From: Paraflavisolibacter caeni | Lineage (GTDB): Bacteria > Bacteroidota > Bacteroidia > Chitinophagales > Chitinophagaceae | DNA length: 64,000 nucleotides | Assembly (NCBI RefSeq): GCF_025628885.1 | Contig: NZ_JAOTIF010000029.1 | Span: 1 to 64,000, forward strand | Direction: 5' to 3' | Part shown: positions 1 to 8,278 of the stretch, in pieces | Layout: each line of letters begins with the position of its first letter | Numbering within the stretch: the stretch's first letter is position 1 | Made by a program: the position numbers and the translations under genes | Notes under the pieces: model-generated | What the model saw: the letters and a program-made list of their open reading frames with translations, nothing else | What the model was told of the DNA's origin: nothing | Database searches by the model: none

Positions 1-32
1 TGAATCCATAGCTAAGCCTAGGAAAAGCCTAG
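1..32 (-). repeat. Short 11-bp-period repeat (first copy)
   Basis: Read on the minus strand, this stretch contains TAGGCTTTTCC directly followed by TAGGCTTAGCT and then ATGGATTCA, which are successive 11-bp units. The second unit matches TAGGCTTAGGT of the 58.8-kb array at 10 of 11 bases and TCGGCTTAGAT of the 49.7-kb array at 8 of 11. It may continue beyond the left edge of the window. Confidence 0.5.
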
Positions 33-308
33 AAAACCACTTTTATCTCCCATATCATGCCATTCCAATACCCCAATTAATGCCCGAAAATGACAATTTC
101 CCATTTCCAGTCACCACCTCCCTTTCCACCCATCTCTAAATCCATTCCTAACCAGGATCATGAGCGTGGATGCTCCCTTTTAGGGGCTGGGGTATTCATT
201 ATAACCACGCTCTTATCCTTCCCGTCGAGCTTTTTATAGCCGCTGGGCTTATTTTTTTATTGAAATGACAATTATGGCAGTAACTTGCACCGCTTTTAAA
301 AAAATAAA
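33..308. other. Intergenic stretch, no gene seen
   Basis: I see no convincing reading frame here. It holds a GAAAATGACAATTTCCC segment at 86-102 that resembles segments in the 50.2-kb intergenic region. The promoter of the ureohydrolase gene must lie at its right end; TAACTTGC at about 279-286 is a weak candidate for the -7 element. Confidence 0.5.
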
Positions 309-1364
309 ATGGCTGATCTCGCACAATTTGATCCGAATAGTGTTAGTAATCCGGAAAATAATATTTATGGGTTGCCCTTTACAGAAGAAGATGCCCGCCT
401 TATCCTCTTACCTGTTCCCTGGGAAGTTACTGTAAGCTTTGGGTCCGGAACTGCTCGCTCTGCAGAACAAATTTTCAAGGCGAGTTTACAAGTTGACCTT
501 TTTGACCCGGATGTTCCTGACGGTTGGAAAGAAGGCTTTTTTCTGAAAGAATCGGACAAGAAAGTGCTGTTAAAAAGCGATTATCTGCGTAAAGAAGCAG
601 AACTCTATATAGACTTTATCTCCAGGGGCGATGAAGTGGAAAGCAACCAATTCATGACGCGTACCCTTAAAGATGTAAACGAAGGGAGTGTTTTCTTAAA
701 TAATTGGGTATACCAGCAAACTAAAGCCTTGTTGGACAACGGGAAGCTGGTTGGCCTTTTGGGTGGAGACCATAGTACACCCCTTGGTTTTATGAAAGCC
801 ATAGCCGAAAAACATGGCGACTTTGGAATCTTACAAGTAGATGCCCATTGCGACCTAAGGGAATCATATGAAGGCTTCGTTTACTCCCATGCAAGCATCA
901 TGTACAATGCGATCCAGGAAATACCCCAAATGAAAAAACTGGTGCAAGTAGGCATCCGTGATTATTCTTTTGGAGAATGGGAATTCATCCAGGATAATTC
1001 CGACCGGGTGAAAACTTATTTTGACCGCGACATTCGGATTCGCCAATTTGAAGGTGAAACCTATAAAGCTATAGTAGACGAAATAGTAAGCAATCTGCCT
1101 CAAAAGGTTTACATTTCATTTGATATAGACGGACTCGATCCTAAACTTTGCCCTAACACAGGGACACCTGTTCAAGGCGGATTTGAAGTAGAGCAGACAT
1201 TTTACCTGATGAACAAGATCAGGCAGTCAGGTAGACAAATCATAGGCTTTGACCTGTGTGAGGTAAGTACCAGCGAATCTGGTTGGGATGCCAATGTGGG
1301 CGCTCGTGTTCTATTCAAATTATGTAATTTGTTAGTATCAGGTAATCCGGAAAAGCATGTTTGA
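309..1364 (+). CDS. Ureohydrolase (arginase/agmatinase/formimidoylglutamase family)
   Basis: This 351-residue cytoplasmic enzyme belongs to the arginase superfamily, which uses two Mn ions to hydrolyse guanidino or formimino groups. The metal-binding motifs are intact: GGDHS with His155, DAHCD with Asp178, His180 and Asp182, and SFDIDGLDP with Asp272, Asp274 and Asp277. The distance between the N-terminus and GGDHS is longer than in small agmatinases, because of an inserted helical stretch at about residues 60-130. The substrate cannot be assigned from sequence: no hut genes or arginine decarboxylase lie nearby. The start is the first ATG, and its 3' end overlaps the next gene by 8 bp, so the two are probably co-transcribed. 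The family is certain, the substrate is not. Confidence 0.88.
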   Translation: MADLAQFDPNSVSNPENNIYGLPFTEEDARLILLPVPWEVTVSFGSGTARSAEQIFKASLQVDLFDPDVPDGWKEGFFLKESDKKVLLKSDYLRKEAELYIDFISRGDEVESNQFMTRTLKDVNEGSVFLNNWVYQQTKALLDNGKLVGLLGGDHSTPLGFMKAIAEKHGDFGILQVDAHCDLRESYEGFVYSHASIMYNAIQEIPQMKKLVQVGIRDYSFGEWEFIQDNSDRVKTYFDRDIRIRQFEGETYKAIVDEIVSNLPQKVYISFDIDGLDPKLCPNTGTPVQGGFEVEQTFYLMNKIRQSGRQIIGFDLCEVSTSESGWDANVGARVLFKLCNLLVSGNPEKHV

Positions 1365-1983
1365 TATCCCCGTAAAAATTGAGGGATTAGATAAACGGAG
1401 ACGGAGTGTTGGTTTATTCCATATACTTGCTGGGCTCTTCTTGCTAGCCAACGCTAGTTTGGCATTTAAATATTTGGATTACAGTGACTTTTGGCCTTTA
1501 CTTCCAGTTTATATTGTAGCAATAATTTCTTTGATTTATGGATTTCTCCGAAAAAAAATCGATGCTCCAAATAAATATAGCTGGTCATTAAGGTTGATTC
1601 AATTCTTGACCTTTCTGGGGCTGGCAGTCTTTGAACTTCGTTCAGAAAGTTCAATTCATAGCATTAGCCTTTTTCTCTGGGCTGGAATTTGCCTTTCCTT
1701 GCTTTTTACAGAGAGATTTATTTTCAATCAGCCCTCTGTAAAGATTGGAAATGATGGTATTAGAACTCCGGGTAGCATTGCCTCTAAAATCTTTGCATGG
1801 AGTGACTTGGATAGTGTGGCGGTTCGTCAGGATTATATTACCTTAATGTTTGGTAATAATAAATACCTCCAGTTTGAAATCTTGGAAATGCTGACAGGTA
1901 CGGAAATTGAGCGGATAAACTTATTCTGTAGGGAGCAACTCGATAAAGCAGAAGATCAAAAGGTAAAAATCCTTGAAAAATAG
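1357..1983 (+). CDS. Four-helix membrane protein with PH-like C-terminal region
   Basis: This 208-residue protein is not one I can name. It has four predicted membrane helices at about residues 19-40, 45-65, 80-96 and 102-120. A soluble C-terminal part follows (about 125-208), containing strands such as IGNDGIRTPG and YITLMFGNNKYLQFEI, which suggest a bacterial PH-like beta fold. The ATG lies inside the end of the ureohydrolase gene (8-bp overlap), which indicates translational coupling. The pattern of short helices plus PH-like domain is common among small membrane proteins of Bacteroidota, but no function follows from it. Confidence 0.7.
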   Translation: MFDIPVKIEGLDKRRRSVGLFHILAGLFLLANASLAFKYLDYSDFWPLLPVYIVAIISLIYGFLRKKIDAPNKYSWSLRLIQFLTFLGLAVFELRSESSIHSISLFLWAGICLSLLFTERFIFNQPSVKIGNDGIRTPGSIASKIFAWSDLDSVAVRQDYITLMFGNNKYLQFEILEMLTGTEIERINLFCREQLDKAEDQKVKILEK

Positions 1984-2027
1984 GATTCTATCTTTAATTA
2001 TTAATTCATTTTTAATCAGTTATTGCA

Positions 2028-3317
2028 GTGAGATCACCATATATTCTTTATTCAGACGGAAAAGGAAACATTTTTGAAGACACAAGTTTGTATGTAACCG
2101 GCCGCACAGGCTGGGATGCTATACAGGTTCCTTCTGATGAATGGATTGAATTGCCTCATGGCGGTCAGCTTTACGAACTTCCGGGCCGTCGCGGCATTGG
2201 CATTGACGTCAAAACTGGCGAAATGCGCCTTTGCGACAAAGGCTGGGCCGTTGCGGCATTCATTCCTCCTGCACATACTGGCTTTTACCTGGCTGCCTAC
2301 GAAACAGGACCCAATGCTCCTACGCTACCACTTTTCTGTTATACGGCTGCGGGCTGGTATAATGATAAATTCTATGTTCCCGCCGTCCGCATAGAACAGG
2401 ATATTAGGCAGGAATGTGGTGGTTTTAATGATAAGTCTGTTACAACAGGAGTGCAACACCTGCTGAAATTATATCCACACAACCGCCTCGTAGCTCATTT
2501 AGCGAATACTTGTGCGCTGACTTACCATTGTCCGGCTGCACGCAACTATTTCATGGGTCGCTGGGAGTGCCCAATTCCTTCTTCGCCGGCTTGTAATGCC
2601 AATTGCATTGGCTGTATTTCATTCCAGCCCGAAGAAGAGGCAATCGTATCCACTCAGGACCGGCTGACGTTTAAGCCTACTGCTGAAGAAATAGTGGAAT
2701 ATACCGTTCCTCACTTGGAAACGGCTCCTTACCCTATTGTTAGTTTCGGCCAGGGTTGCGAAGGCGAGCCTTTACTGATGTGGGAAACTATTCGTAAGGC
2801 AATTATCGAGATCCGGAAACATACGTCTAAAGGCAGTATTAATATCAACACGAACGGTTCCCGCCCCGATGCGGTGAAGGCGCTCTGCGAAGTTGGTTTG
2901 GACAGTATCAGGGTGAGTACAAACTCTGCCCGTCGTGAAATATATACCCCCTACTACAGACCAAACAATTACGAATTTGAAGACATAATTGAAAGCCTTA
3001 AAGTAGTAAGGGGCTTTGGTGGATGGACATCGATCAATTACTTTGTTTTTCCAGGCATGACCGACTCCGTTGCGGAATATGAAGCACTGCGTAAATTGAT
3101 AATTGATACGGATTTATGCATGATCCAATGGCGCAATTTCAATATCGATCCTGATTGGTATCTTGGAAAGATTGGCGTAGTTGATAATGGCGAAATTCTT
3201 GGAGTGAAACAATTAATGGAATTAATACATGAGGAGTTTCCCCACCTGAAGTTCGGATACTACAATCCTCCCATAGAGCGGATCAAAGGAAAATTCGATG
3301 CAGACTTTGCACACTAA
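2028..3317 (+). CDS. Radical SAM enzyme of unknown substrate
   Basis: This 429-residue protein carries a radical SAM cluster motif, Cys189-x3-Cys193-x2-Cys196 (CNANCIGC). It is followed by a GQGCEGEPLL segment that resembles the SAM-binding GGEP motif, then INTNGSRP and VSTNSARREIYTPYYRP, which fit successive strands of the half-barrel. It is unusual in having about 188 residues before the cluster; this N-terminal part holds several Cys and His residues and is not a domain I recognise. I see no second Cys-rich SPASM domain at the C-terminus. Translation probably starts at GTG 2028, since no ATG precedes the conserved part. It may belong to the transcript of the two genes upstream, with a 44-bp gap. 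No precursor peptide gene is visible next to it. Confidence 0.85.
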   Translation: MRSPYILYSDGKGNIFEDTSLYVTGRTGWDAIQVPSDEWIELPHGGQLYELPGRRGIGIDVKTGEMRLCDKGWAVAAFIPPAHTGFYLAAYETGPNAPTLPLFCYTAAGWYNDKFYVPAVRIEQDIRQECGGFNDKSVTTGVQHLLKLYPHNRLVAHLANTCALTYHCPAARNYFMGRWECPIPSSPACNANCIGCISFQPEEEAIVSTQDRLTFKPTAEEIVEYTVPHLETAPYPIVSFGQGCEGEPLLMWETIRKAIIEIRKHTSKGSININTNGSRPDAVKALCEVGLDSIRVSTNSARREIYTPYYRPNNYEFEDIIESLKVVRGFGGWTSINYFVFPGMTDSVAEYEALRKLIIDTDLCMIQWRNFNIDPDWYLGKIGVVDNGEILGVKQLMELIHEEFPHLKFGYYNPPIERIKGKFDADFAH

Positions 3318-3319
3318 AC

Positions 3320-3805
3320 TTATTGCCGCTTGGTGGTAACTATATTACCTCTTATTTCACCCCCTGGGTATGCTTGAGTATGTAAATTGTAGTAAACCTT
3401 ACCTCCTAATAAATGGGCTTCTACGGTATCATGCAACGTAATGGACTCGCTGATAGAACCAGACGGTGTATTTGACCCCGGTATTGCGATCATTACAGAT
3501 GCATTTTGCTGAGGGGTGGCTGGACCATGAAAATGCATAGCTGTTGCATTACCAGTTAAACCTGACCAATCAATTTTATACTGCAATACATTAGTACTTT
3601 CATTATAAGTACCTGAAATAGTGGCTGTTGCCGATGAAACTACAGGAGGTGTCCGTATTTCATTTGCTGCACTGGCTTGTCCGCTAAGGTCATAAGTCAC
3701 TTGTTTTACAGTTTCATCATCGTCGTCACTACATCCCATAGTTATAAAAGAAACCAGTAAACCGCCGAATAAGAAAGGCAATAGATGAAATGCACTTTTT
3801 TTCAT
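3320..3805 (-). CDS. CHRD-domain lipoprotein
   Basis: This lipoprotein of 161 residues begins MKKSAFHLLPFLFGG and has the lipobox ITMGC, after which comes an acidic linker (SDDDDE). The rest fits a CHRD domain, the beta-rich fold first described in chordin: LSGQASAANEIRTPP, then WSGLTGNATAMHFHGPA, then a C-terminal YYNLHTQAYPGGEIRG. The start was placed at ATG 3805 because it directly precedes the signal peptide. The gene runs toward the radical SAM gene, with only 2 bp between the two stop codons. It is expected on the periplasmic or outer-membrane surface; the role of CHRD proteins in bacteria is unknown. Confidence 0.85.
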   Translation of the reverse strand: MKKSAFHLLPFLFGGLLVSFITMGCSDDDDETVKQVTYDLSGQASAANEIRTPPVVSSATATISGTYNESTNVLQYKIDWSGLTGNATAMHFHGPATPQQNASVMIAIPGSNTPSGSISESITLHDTVEAHLLGGKVYYNLHTQAYPGGEIRGNIVTTKRQ

Positions 3806-4029
3806 AATAATGGTTTTAGTTAAGGGAACATTATTCTTTTTAATTCTGCTGTAGTTCAAAGGCTAGATCTATCTTTAAATACGTAAGTACTTATAGTGCA
3901 GTTGCCTTCATACACACCAAGTTTTTGAATAAATGTTAAAACAAGGGGGCCAAATGTTGTAATCAATGCAATTTGTATAACTTTTGCACCGTTTGTTGGT
4001 CTATAAGAAGATTAAAAGCATTCTACCCA

Positions 4030-4037
4030 TAAATTTG
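4030..4037 (+). promoter_or_regulatory. -7 promoter element TAAATTTG
   Basis: This is an exact match to the Bacteroidota -7 consensus TAnnTTTG, one base before the ATG at 4039. If it is used, the transcript would be leaderless or nearly so. No clear -33 element is seen. Confidence 0.5.
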
Positions 4038-4038
4038 T

Positions 4039-4905
4039 ATGAGCAACACTATCAATATGACGGCTGATTTCGAAAGGGAAAAAAACAGGAAGGCTTCTGC
4101 CATTACTTTAGGTGTGGCTGGAATGCTACTGTTGCTGATCTATATTGTCAAATGGCCTCTGCCTGTAATTTCTCAACCAGAAGTCGTTGAAGTAATGGAG
4201 GTAAACCTTGGCTCGGGTGATGAAGGGTCTGGCAACGACCAGCCGATGCTGCCTGGTGAGCCTGCTCCTGCAAAACAAACTGCTTATACGCCTCCCCAAC
4301 CTGTAAAAGCCGTAACAAGTGAAGCTAAGGATGTGGAAACAGACGATCGCCCGGACAATGACGCTCCGGCTATTACCAAACCTGCCGTAACCAGTCCAAA
4401 AGCAACAAGAATTGATGACAACAATAAAACAGTTAAAACAAAAAATACAACCAGCCCACAACCTGTAGTTCAGGCGCCACCTCGTCCAAAGGCTGTGTTA
4501 GGACGCGCAGTTGGTGGACAAGGCAATGGCGGTAATGGCGCAGATAGCTATTCTCCGGGTAGCGGTGAAGGTATAGCCGGTGGAACCGGCGACCAGGGAC
4601 GTCCGGGTGGTGTTCCTGGGGGTAAAGATTATACCGGCACGCCTAAAAGACTAGCGATTCGTACGTATAGCTTTCCTACAAAAAACTTTGAAGACGACTT
4701 TGACGAAAGCGGAAAGATTGCCTTAGATATAGTAGTTGATGCTGATGGTAATTTAAAATCTGCCACATTCCAGCCAAAGGGATCTACCCTTTCAAATAGA
4801 AATCAAATCAATATTGCGATCCGGCGGGCTCATGAAATAGACTATCCGAAAATGGATGGTGGATTCAGGCAAACCATAATAGTAGATTTTAAAGTAAAAG
4901 GTTAA
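4039..4905 (+). CDS. TonB-like energy transducer protein
   Basis: This 288-residue protein has a short cytoplasmic N-terminus, one membrane helix at about residues 22-40 (ITLGVAGMLLLLIYIVKW), and a long Pro/Ala/Lys-rich spacer typical of TonB. A Gly-rich stretch at about 155-200 is followed by a compact C-terminal region (about 205-288) with GKIALDIVVDADGNL and IIVDFKVKG, as in TonB C-terminal domains. By family analogy it would span the periplasm and energise outer-membrane receptors, two of which lie in this window. No exbB or exbD gene is adjacent here. The -7 element lies immediately before the ATG. It could instead serve a structural periplasmic role. Confidence 0.78.
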   Translation: MSNTINMTADFEREKNRKASAITLGVAGMLLLLIYIVKWPLPVISQPEVVEVMEVNLGSGDEGSGNDQPMLPGEPAPAKQTAYTPPQPVKAVTSEAKDVETDDRPDNDAPAITKPAVTSPKATRIDDNNKTVKTKNTTSPQPVVQAPPRPKAVLGRAVGGQGNGGNGADSYSPGSGEGIAGGTGDQGRPGGVPGGKDYTGTPKRLAIRTYSFPTKNFEDDFDESGKIALDIVVDADGNLKSATFQPKGSTLSNRNQINIAIRRAHEIDYPKMDGGFRQTIIVDFKVKG

Positions 4906-4936
4906 GAATCATTTTCATCAACTGCAATTCCACTAT

Positions 4937-4944
4937 TACTTTTG
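4937..4944 (+). promoter_or_regulatory. -7 promoter element TACTTTTG
   Basis: This is an exact TAnnTTTG match, 6 bp before the folC ATG at 4951, so the leader would be only a few nucleotides. The TTG within this region is in frame with folC but is better read as part of the promoter. Confidence 0.55.
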
Positions 4945-4950
4945 CGGTTG

Positions 4951-6249
4951 ATGAACTACGCTGAAACAATAGATTATCTATACAATAAGCTCCCCATGTT
5001 TAGCACAATGGGTTGCACAGCTTTTAAGAAAGACCTTACTAATACGCTCATTCTTTGCGAACGTCTGGGAAATCCTCATAATAAGTTTAAGTCTATTCAT
5101 GTAGCTGGCACCAATGGCAAAGGATCAGTTAGCCATATGTTGGCTGCAATATTGCAACAGTCTGGTTACAAAACCGGCCTTTATACCTCCCCCCATTTAA
5201 AAGACTTCCGCGAGCGCATACGAATCAATGGCGATTGGGTGGATGAAGATTTCGTTATACAATTTGTCGAAAAGGTAAAGCCCCTGATTGAAAAAATTCA
5301 ACCTTCCTTTTTTGAAATAACGGTAGCAATGGCCTTTGCTTATTTTGCTGAACAACAGGTAGATATAGCTGTTGTTGAAGTTGGTCTTGGAGGCCGACTG
5401 GATAGCACCAATGTAATTACTCCCGAATTGGCAGTTATTACCAACATCGGTATGGATCATACCAATATGTTGGGAAATACTTTAGAAGAAATTGCAGCAG
5501 AAAAAGGAGGTATTATCAAAGAGAAGGTGCCGGTTGTTATTGGTGAAAAACATCCGGCAACAGCACCCGTTTTTACAAGCCTCTCATCTGGTAAAAACGC
5601 ACCTGTTTCTTTTGCTAATGATCAATTTATCCTTAATGAATATAACTTCTCTCACCAGTTTTTAGAAATACAGGTTCAGGAAAGACAATCTGGTACAATA
5701 CACAAGTATGTTTTAGATCTGCCAGGCATTTATCAAACTAAAAACATTTTAACGGTCTTACAGGCCACCGATATTTTAAGAAAAATTGGTTGGAACATAG
5801 AAGACCAGGATGTTTTTGAAGCCCTTCAGCATGTAAAAAGCTTAACTGGCTTGTCTGGGCGATGGGAAATCATCAAGGAAAACCCTACGGTTGTCTTGGA
5901 AGTTGCGCATAACGAGGATGGTATCCGCCAAATGGTGGACCACCTGGGAAAGTTAAATTTTGGAAACTTACATATGGTACTAGGTATTGTGAAAGATAAA
6001 GATGTAACCACAATGCTTAACCTACTCCCCCAAAAAGCAAATTATTATTTTACAAATGCCCATATTCCAAGGGCATTGGAAGCTAAGCATTTACAAGAGC
6101 AGGCAAAATTGGCAGGATTAAAAGGAATTACTTTTGACAATGTGAATGAAGCCCTTAAAACCGCAATAGCAAATGCATCCCCTGACGATTTGGTCATTGT
6201 ATGTGGCAGTATATTCTTAGTTGCAGAAATAGAAAAAGATGAGGTTTGA
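4951..6249 (+). CDS. folC: Folylpolyglutamate / dihydrofolate synthase
   Basis: FolC adds glutamate to dihydropteroate and to folates in an ATP-dependent reaction in the cytoplasm. The 432-residue product begins MNYAETIDYLYNKLPMFSTMG, as in many FolC proteins. It has the ATP-binding loop GTNGKGSVSHML at about residue 50, the folate-loop region TSPHLKDFRERIRING, and VGLGGRLDSTNVI followed by NIGMDHTNMLGNT in the central domain. The C-terminal Mur-ligase-like domain contains VLEVAHNEDGI. The start was set at ATG 4951, just after the -7 box. A rho-independent hairpin overlaps its stop codon. Confidence 0.95.
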   Translation: MNYAETIDYLYNKLPMFSTMGCTAFKKDLTNTLILCERLGNPHNKFKSIHVAGTNGKGSVSHMLAAILQQSGYKTGLYTSPHLKDFRERIRINGDWVDEDFVIQFVEKVKPLIEKIQPSFFEITVAMAFAYFAEQQVDIAVVEVGLGGRLDSTNVITPELAVITNIGMDHTNMLGNTLEEIAAEKGGIIKEKVPVVIGEKHPATAPVFTSLSSGKNAPVSFANDQFILNEYNFSHQFLEIQVQERQSGTIHKYVLDLPGIYQTKNILTVLQATDILRKIGWNIEDQDVFEALQHVKSLTGLSGRWEIIKENPTVVLEVAHNEDGIRQMVDHLGKLNFGNLHMVLGIVKDKDVTTMLNLLPQKANYYFTNAHIPRALEAKHLQEQAKLAGLKGITFDNVNEALKTAIANASPDDLVIVCGSIFLVAEIEKDEV

Positions 6250-6263
6250 GCCCTCATCTTTTT
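6233..6263 (+). terminator. Terminator overlapping the folC stop
   Basis: AAAAAGATGAGG (6233-6244) pairs perfectly with CCTCATCTTTTT (6252-6263) across a 7-nt loop. The folC stop codon (6247-6249) lies in the loop. The right arm ends in five T, so it should act on folC. It could also act in reverse for the convergent Nudix gene, because the left arm is A-rich. Confidence 0.8.
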
Positions 6264-6294
6264 CTAATATTGAATAATAACTCCTTCTCCCCCA

Positions 6295-6840
6295 CTAATA
6301 GGTCATTTCGCCAATTCTGTTTAATGCATAAAAGATACAAGTGGCGTGCAGGCTTTGCATGATTTTATTTTCACGAAGTAAATTCTTTACTTCATCAATT
6401 GTGTAAAGTAGTACTTCAACATCTTCAGTTTCATCCAGACTTTGTTCTCCGATCTTCTCTCCTTCCTTCATCAGGTACATATGCATCAGGTTGTTGTTGG
6501 TGGATGGATTAGGAGATATTTTACCCAAGTATTCGATACTTTTAAATTCAAAGCCAGTCTCTTCTTTCATCTCCCTGATAATTGCTTGCTCTAAAGGTTC
6601 ATTTTCATCAACACATCCACCAGGCGTTTCAATACATATTTCTCCCAAACCATGTCGGTATTGCTTCACTAAAACTACTTGATTGTCCTTGGTCAACGCA
6701 AAAGCCGTTACCCATGTTGGAAACTCCTGTACATAATAGGCACTCATGATTTTTCCATTGGGCAATTCACAAACATCTTTACGCGTCGTTAACCAGGGTT
6801 CTCTATTGATATACTCACTGGATAATACTTTCCATTCCAT
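6295..6840 (-). CDS. Nudix hydrolase, ADP-ribose pyrophosphatase-like
   Basis: This 181-residue cytoplasmic protein has a complete Nudix box starting at the Gly of GCVDENEP and ending in REMKEETGF, which binds the catalytic Mg ions. The upstream strand pattern (WVTAFALTKDNQVVLVKQYRHG) and the downstream GKISPNPSTNNNLMHMYLM match ADP-ribose or sugar-nucleotide pyrophosphatases of the NudF type. The substrate is inferred only from this general likeness. A TATATTTTG sequence (one base longer than the usual -7 spacing) lies 5 bp before the ATG. It is convergent with folC and shares the terminator there. Confidence 0.88.
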   Translation of the reverse strand: MEWKVLSSEYINREPWLTTRKDVCELPNGKIMSAYYVQEFPTWVTAFALTKDNQVVLVKQYRHGLGEICIETPGGCVDENEPLEQAIIREMKEETGFEFKSIEYLGKISPNPSTNNNLMHMYLMKEGEKIGEQSLDETEDVEVLLYTIDEVKNLLRENKIMQSLHATCIFYALNRIGEMTY

Positions 6841-6898
6841 ATTTACAAAATATAAATTGATGGTTTAAGACAATCTTAAATTGAATTCTTTAAAACGG

Positions 6899-7423
6899 TT
6901 ACCAATTCATCCTTTCCCGTAGAGATATAATATGACCCACATGATGTCGACCATGCCAGGAGTACATGCCTAGCAAAAACCAAAGAGTCATTTGTTGCTG
7001 ATGTTCAGGATGCACAATTGTCTTCTGCCAGTCACTTTCCGAAAAGTGTTTTAAAAATTCATGCAGTCGATGGTGAAGAGAATAAAGTAAAGTGATAGAA
7101 ATATTCACCGGAAGGTTCTGTACATCCGATGTAGATGCCCACAATTTTTCCTCGTAAGGCTTGATAGTTGGATTATGCTCTGTATACCCAAGTTTAAACC
7201 GGCAATAAGCATTCAAATGACTGTCTGCAACATGATGCACTACTTGGTGGAGGGTCCATCCTCCCGGGCGATAGGGCGTTTGTAATTGATGCTCATCTAA
7301 ATTGCTGATTGCATTTTCTAGCATTTGAGGTAAAAACTTTATATCTGCTAACCACTCCTCTTTCTTTTCTTCATTATATTCTTGAGTTACATACTGCCCA
7401 ATTGGATATTGTATATCAGACAT
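6899..7423 (-). CDS. BstA/YfiT-like DinB-fold metal-binding protein
   Basis: The protein has 174 residues from ATG 7423 (MSDIQYPIGQYV). It belongs to the DinB/YfiT four-helix fold that includes bacillithiol S-transferases. Expected metal ligands are visible as His residues in LHQVVHHVADSH and in MYSWHGRHHVGHI. A longer in-frame reading to 7504 would begin in a palindromic intergenic repeat and was not used. No bacillithiol synthesis genes are present in the window, so the thiol partner is unknown. The older label of metal-dependent hydrolase is also possible. It lies 93 bp downstream of the ABC ATPase gene on the same strand. Confidence 0.82.
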   Translation of the reverse strand: MSDIQYPIGQYVTQEYNEEKKEEWLADIKFLPQMLENAISNLDEHQLQTPYRPGGWTLHQVVHHVADSHLNAYCRFKLGYTEHNPTIKPYEEKLWASTSDVQNLPVNISITLLYSLHHRLHEFLKHFSESDWQKTIVHPEHQQQMTLWFLLGMYSWHGRHHVGHIISLRERMNW

Positions 7424-7479
7424 GATCATTTCAAGTTTATTATTGATATTTGTTATCTTCTCCCTCCATTCGCAACTTG

Positions 7480-7494
7480 TCCGCCTCTGGCGGA
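7480..7494. repeat. Palindromic repeat TCCGCC-TCT-GGCGGA
   Basis: This is a perfect 6-bp-arm palindrome with a 3-nt loop, between the YfiT-like and ABC genes. Its flanks (about 7467-7515) align with those of the degenerate copy near 50048: both have ACTTGTCCGCC before the loop, CGGATTC after it, and then a CATTC...TTCTCTC tail. This suggests a dispersed element of about 60 bp. Confidence 0.6.
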
Positions 7495-7516
7495 TTCGAA
7501 TCATTCATCATTCCAA

Positions 7517-8278
7517 TTATTCTTCTCTCAACTTATGTCCTGTTAAATGAATGAAAACATCTTCTAAATTAGCCTTCTTCACTTCCTTCGGACGTTCAAA
7601 TCCTGTAGCGACTAAGTCATCAATAAGTTTATCTGGAGTATTTAAAGCCACAACTTTGCCTGATTCTACAATGGCCACACGATCACATAGATATTCTGCT
7701 TCATCCATATAATGTGTAGTGATGATAACAGTAGTACCGTTCTGCCGGATATTCTTTATTAAAGCCCAAAGGTTTCTCCTTGCCTGTGGATCCAAACCGG
7801 TGGTAGGTTCATCAAGAAAAACAATCTTGGGATTATTAATCAGTGTAGTAGCTACAGAAAACCGTTGTTTTTGTCCTCCACTCAATTCCTTCACTTTCGC
7901 TTTGGCCTTGTCTTTTAGATGAACTGTTTCAAGCAACTCCATCGCATTTACTTTCCGGTTATATAAACCGGAAAATAAGTCAACTAGTTCTAGTAAGTTT
8001 AAGCCTGGATAAAAGCCACTTGATTGTAATTGTACACCAATGATCTTTTTAATTTCATTGGGATGCGCATCTAGGTCAATACCGTCAACAATGATTTTAC
8101 CACTCGTTTTGGGTCTTAGTGTTTCAATAATTTCTAAAGTAGTAGATTTCCCGGCTCCATTAGGCCCGAGTAAGCCAAAAATTTCTCCTTCATAAACATC
8201 AAAGCTGATCCCTTTAACTGCTTGAAAATTTCCATAATTTTTGACCAGGTCCCGGACCGAGATCATCACCTTATCCAT
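7517..8278 (-). CDS. ABC transporter ATP-binding protein (ABC-2/NatA-like)
   Basis: This 253-residue ATPase has Walker [16 protein letters not shown], signature [12 protein letters not shown], Walker [15 protein letters not shown] and the switch His in [10 protein letters not shown]. These features and the C-terminal extension are typical of the ATPase of ABC-2 type exporters. No permease gene is adjacent: upstream is fbp, whose end overlaps this gene by 8 bp, and downstream is the YfiT-like gene. The membrane partner must be encoded elsewhere. An alternative start at ATG 8266 ([12 protein letters not shown]) would remove the overlap. Confidence 0.92.
   Translation of the reverse strand: MDKVMISVRDLVKNYGNFQAVKGISFDVYEGEIFGLLGPNGAGKSTTLEIIETLRPKTSGKIIVDGIDLDAHPNEIKKIIGVQLQSSGFYPGLNLLELVDLFSGLYNRKVNAMELLETVHLKDKAKAKVKELSGGQKQRFSVATTLINNPKIVFLDEPTTGLDPQARRNLWALIKNIRQNGTTVIITTHYMDEAEYLCDRVAIVESGKVVALNTPDKLIDDLVATGFERPKEVKKANLEDVFIHLTGHKLREE

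Noticed and set aside
4126-4461. 111-residue Cys-rich frame antisense to the TonB-like gene
   Set aside because: It is produced by the repetitive codons of the Pro/Thr-rich linker on the other strand.
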